Shown here: positions 5,680-8,718 of the stretch, piece by piece | Layout: every line of letters begins with the position of its first letter | Position numbering within the stretch: the stretch's first letter is position 1 | DNA from: Bacillota bacterium | GTDB lineage: Bacteria > Bacillota > Clostridia > Peptostreptococcales > Anaerovoracaceae | NCBI GenBank assembly: GCA_017515765.1 | Contig: JAFWFF010000094.1 | Coordinates: 1-8,718, forward strand | Direction: 5' to 3' | DNA length: 8,718 bases | The notes under the pieces: generated by a model | The model's input: only the letters and a program-made list of their open reading frames with translations | Database searches by the model: none | What the model was told of the DNA's origin: nothing | Position numbers and translations under genes: made by a program

Positions 5680-8571
5680 AAAAAGTCAAAGACCAATCGC
5701 ACGAGAAGAGTATCCATTATCCTGCTCGCAGTAGTGGTGATACTGGCGCTCTTCTTGCTGCTTCTGAACTTCATCACCGACTGGCTCTGGTTCAAGGAAG
5801 TGGGCTACACGGGAGTGTTCCTGACCAAACTCGTGAACCAGCTTAAGTTCGGCATCCCGATCTTCATCATCCTGACAGTGCTGATGGACGTGTATCTCAA
5901 CGCCCTGAGGCGCGGTTACTTCAAGAAGATCAAATCGCGCGAGGAGACAGACCAGAAGCGCCTCGCGCTCTATACCCACATGCTCTCCCTGCTGTTCGGC
6001 ATCATCGTTTCAGTGATGGTGATCAGGAACCTCTGGTTCGAACTTCTCCAGTTCGCCAACAGCACGGACTTCGGGATCAAAGACCCGATCTTCAACCTGG
6101 ACATCTCATTCTACATCTTCAAATATGAGTTCCTGTTCGAACTGAATGAGATGCTCATCGGGATAATCGCCCTGTTCGTACTGGCCACGATACTCTACTA
6201 TCTGATCCTCCTCACCATGCACAGCCCCGACGTGTTCGAGGAAGACGAGGCGGAACCGATAGAGGACGGGAAGTTCACAGGCGAAACCCAGGCGGAAGAA
6301 CAGCAGAAGGCATCTTCACCGTTCCCGGAGAACAGCCCGCTCGGACAGATCTTCAAGAACGTCAATATCAAGAAGAAAGCGCCGAAGCCCAAACGCGACA
6401 GGAGGATCTCCCAGAGCAATCTCGACCAGATCCTGAAGATCGCTTCAGGCAAGCTCGTGTTCCTCGGGATCATATTCTTCCTGATGCTCGGCTTCCACTT
6501 CTTCCTGAGGCAGTTCGAACTGCTCCACGCTCACACCGGAGCGGTCTACGGCGCGGGATTTACCGACGTCAACGTCACCCTTTGGGTCTACAGGCTCCTG
6601 ATAGCGCTGGCGGCGGTCGGCGCGGTCACCACGACGGTCGCGATCACGAAGAAGAAGATCAAACTGCTGGCCGTCGTTCCGATCGTCATGGTAGTGATCG
6701 GCGTGGCGGGAGGCGGGCTTGCGGCCTTTGTTCAGAACGTCATCGTGTCGCCTGACGAGATCAACAAAGAGTCCGAATACCTCGGCTACAACATCGAATA
6801 CACCCAGTACGCCTATGACATCGACGATGTCGACGTGCGCGACTACGCAGCGGACAACAGCCTGACGGCAGAGGACGTCAGAAACAACCAGGAGACCGTG
6901 ACCAACGTCAGGATCAACGACTACGAGCCGGTCGCGACCTTCTACAACCAGACGCAGAGCATAAGGCAGTACTATAAATTCTTTGATACCGACGTGGACA
7001 GGTACTGGCTGAACGACGAATACACCCAGACCTATCTGTCGGTCCGCGAGATAGACGAATCGAAGATCAGCGACACCTGGCTGAACCAGCACATCAAATA
7101 TACCCACGGCTACGGCCTCGCTCTTTCGAGGGTCGATAAGATCACCGCGAGCGGCCAGCCTGAGGTCATAGTGCGCAACATACCTCCTCAGTCATCCGCG
7201 AAGGAGATCACTATCGACAGGCCCGAGGTGTATTTCGGCGAGCTGACCAACAACTACATCATCGTGGGCACCAACGAGGATGAGTTCGACTATCCGGACG
7301 GCCAGGAGAACAAATACAACCGCTACGAGGGAACGGCGGGCATTAAGCTCAATCTGCTGAACAGGGTTATGTTCTCGATCCGCGAGAGCAGCCTCAAGCT
7401 CCTGGTCAGCTCAAACGTGACAAGCGACTCCCGCATCATAATCAACAGGAACATACTCGACAGGGCTATGACCATCATGCCCTGGCTTAGCTATGAGAAC
7501 GACCCGCACGGCCTCATCGCGGACGGTAAGATCTACTGGCTGATCGACGCTTATACGACAAGCAAATACTATCCGTATTCGGAGCCCTACACCGGGAACC
7601 TCGGCGACTCCAACTACATCAGGAACTCGGTAAAGGTAGTGATCGACGCCTACAACGGAACGGTCGACTACTACATCGTGGATCCCGAGGACCCGATCGC
7701 CAGGACCTATCAGAAGATCTTCCCGAACCTCTTTAAGGACTTCAGCGAGATGCCGGAGGAGATCAAAGCCCACATCAGGTATCCGCATTCACTCTTCAGC
7801 ATCCAGGCTGACGTTTACGGAAGGTACCACATGGAGGACGTGAAGGTCTTCTATCAGAACGAGGATATCTGGGAAGTGTCCCATGAGATCTACGGCAGGG
7901 AAGAGCGCAAGACCGAGCCGAACTGCTTCATGCTGAAGCTCCCCGGAGAGCGCAGCGCGGAATTCGTGAGCATGCTCCCGTACTCGCCCGCGTCCAAGCA
8001 GAACATGACCGCTTTGCTCATGGCGAGAAACGACGGCGAGGAATACGGAGAACTGGTGCTCTACAGATTCCCGAAGAGCAAGACGATCTACGGGCCGATG
8101 CAGATAGAGGCACAGATCGACCAGAACACCAGGATATCTCAGGACTTCTCGCTCTGGAGCCAGGCCGGGTCCACTTACAGCAGAGGAAATCTGTTCGTCA
8201 TCCCGATGGGACAGTCGCTGCTCTATATGGAGCCGATCTACCTGGAGGCGTCCAATACAGCGATCCCGGAGGTCAAGCGCGTGATAGTCGCGTACGGCGA
8301 CAAGATCGCCTACGAACCGACTTTGATGGAGGCGCTGCACGACCTGTTCGGATCGGGAATAGATCCGGATTCCGAGAAGGAAGATGACGGGCAGGAAAGC
8401 GATACGGGCGAGGAGACGGTGGAGGATCACATCGCCAAAGCGTCCGAAGCGTACGAGAAAGCTCAGGAAGCCCTGAAGAACGGCGATTGGGCTGCGTACG
8501 GCGAATATATGAAGATACTGGAACAGGAACTCAAGGCGCTTGAAAGCAGCCTTGAGCCGGTTGAGGAATAA
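5677..8571 (+). CDS. UPF0182 family multi-pass membrane protein
   Basis: 964 residues, within the usual ~900-1000 of UPF0182 (COG1615). The family is conserved in actinobacteria, cyanobacteria and some Firmicutes and has no established function. Seven membrane helices are visible near 12-34, 58-76, 101-122, 156-181, 258-277, 300-323 and 329-351. Family hallmarks are WLWFKEVGY (36-44), DPIFNLDISFYIF (136-148) and YGAGFTDVNVTL (291-302). A large region from about 358 is probably outside the cell, opening with EYLGYNIEYTQYAY. The C-terminus has a Glu/Asp-rich linker (about 900-920) and then a helical tail with KNGDWAAYGEYMKILEQ, also typical. The loop between helices 4 and 5 (182-257) is long and charged (EEDEAEPIED, then KKKAPKPKRDRR). 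The gene follows the zinc-ribbon gene by 31 bp and precedes the glutamine-synthetase-like gene by 10 bp, so it is probably cotranscribed. Confidence 0.92.
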   Translation: MKKSKTNRTRRVSIILLAVVVILALFLLLLNFITDWLWFKEVGYTGVFLTKLVNQLKFGIPIFIILTVLMDVYLNALRRGYFKKIKSREETDQKRLALYTHMLSLLFGIIVSVMVIRNLWFELLQFANSTDFGIKDPIFNLDISFYIFKYEFLFELNEMLIGIIALFVLATILYYLILLTMHSPDVFEEDEAEPIEDGKFTGETQAEEQQKASSPFPENSPLGQIFKNVNIKKKAPKPKRDRRISQSNLDQILKIASGKLVFLGIIFFLMLGFHFFLRQFELLHAHTGAVYGAGFTDVNVTLWVYRLLIALAAVGAVTTTVAITKKKIKLLAVVPIVMVVIGVAGGGLAAFVQNVIVSPDEINKESEYLGYNIEYTQYAYDIDDVDVRDYAADNSLTAEDVRNNQETVTNVRINDYEPVATFYNQTQSIRQYYKFFDTDVDRYWLNDEYTQTYLSVREIDESKISDTWLNQHIKYTHGYGLALSRVDKITASGQPEVIVRNIPPQSSAKEITIDRPEVYFGELTNNYIIVGTNEDEFDYPDGQENKYNRYEGTAGIKLNLLNRVMFSIRESSLKLLVSSNVTSDSRIIINRNILDRAMTIMPWLSYENDPHGLIADGKIYWLIDAYTTSKYYPYSEPYTGNLGDSNYIRNSVKVVIDAYNGTVDYYIVDPEDPIARTYQKIFPNLFKDFSEMPEEIKAHIRYPHSLFSIQADVYGRYHMEDVKVFYQNEDIWEVSHEIYGREERKTEPNCFMLKLPGERSAEFVSMLPYSPASKQNMTALLMARNDGEEYGELVLYRFPKSKTIYGPMQIEAQIDQNTRISQDFSLWSQAGSTYSRGNLFVIPMGQSLLYMEPIYLEASNTAIPEVKRVIVAYGDKIAYEPTLMEALHDLFGSGIDPDSEKEDDGQESDTGEETVEDHIAKASEAYEKAQEALKNGDWAAYGEYMKILEQELKALESSLEPVEE

Positions 8572-8581
8572 GGAGTAAGAT

Positions 8582-8718
8582 ATGCTGGCGTTTGATGTGG
8601 ACAAAATGCTCTTTACGATACCGGGAGGAGATCACGGTACGGAGGAGATCAGAAAAACTCTTCTGGAACATCCGGAGGTCCAGTTCGTTTCGTTTGTCGG
8701 GATCGATATCGGAGGGCA
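8582..8718 (+). CDS. glnA: Probable glutamine synthetase, N-terminal fragment; 3' end outside window
   Basis: The frame stays open to the window edge (45 complete codons). The ATG at 8582 has AGGAG (8571-8575) six bases upstream, overlapping the last base of the UPF0182 stop codon. The translation opens MLAFDVDKMLFTIPGGDHG and continues with a segment like HPEVQFVSFVGIDIGG. In my recollection, clostridial glutamine synthetases begin this way, with a YTIP motif and then HPEVQFVSxVGVDxGG before DTDEKIP. If so, the enzyme makes glutamine from glutamate, ammonia and ATP in the cytoplasm. None of the catalytic motifs are inside the window. The call rests on about 25 informative residues. Confidence 0.55.
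   Translation, partial: MLAFDVDKMLFTIPGGDHGTEEIRKTLLEHPEVQFVSFVGIDIGG

Noticed and set aside
3504..5795. A 763-codon open frame on the minus strand opposite the zinc-ribbon protein gene
   Set aside because: It mirrors the Glu/Pro codon bias of the plus-strand gene, which leaves few antisense stops. Its composition is biased to Leu, Gly, Phe, Arg and Asp with no recognisable domain, and the plus-strand frame has a zinc ribbon, heptads and a membrane helix.

Overview
The window looks like a chromosomal segment from a moderately GC-rich Gram-positive anaerobe of the Clostridia (Lachnospiraceae or Eubacteriales-like). This rests on the clostridial style of the DtxR-family regulator, a zinc-ribbon membrane protein beginning MYCKKCGKEL, consensus sigma-A promoters, strong GGAGG ribosome binding sites and a Firmicutes-type UPF0182 protein. 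The assignment is inferred from remembered family patterns, not from a search. There are no RNA genes, insertion sequences, CRISPR arrays or phage genes.

Layout. Positions 1-843 hold the C-terminal ~60% of the DNA-repair/recombination ATPase RadA (plus strand; its N-terminus lies outside the window). It converges on a small DtxR/MntR-type metal-dependent repressor (872-1282, minus strand). A 307-bp divergent intergenic region follows. It holds a near-consensus promoter for the repressor, a second near-consensus promoter for the downstream plus-strand genes, two GTTAG-type motifs that could be operators, and several GC-rich hairpins.

From 1590 to the right edge four genes run in the same direction with gaps of about 30, 31 and 10 bp, probably as one operon. 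(1) A 416-residue single-pass membrane protein with a long Pro-Glu-rich cytoplasmic tail. (2) A 924-residue protein with an N-terminal zinc ribbon, a heptad coiled coil, a very long Glu-Pro repeat region, one membrane helix and a ~200-residue C-terminal outer domain. (3) A 964-residue UPF0182-family polytopic membrane protein starting at TTG. (4) The first 45 codons of a gene resembling a clostridial glutamine synthetase.

How the genes may work together. RadA and the repressor are ordinary genes unrelated to the downstream cluster. The most unusual part is the three-gene membrane cluster. By the positive-inside rule, both Glu-Pro-rich proteins place their low-complexity regions in the cytoplasm, anchored from opposite ends, next to a conserved multi-pass protein of unknown function. 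Both contain short acidic-hydrophobic motifs in otherwise disordered sequence. A membrane-associated assembly built on UPF0182 is a reasonable hypothesis, but nothing in the sequence proves a physical interaction.
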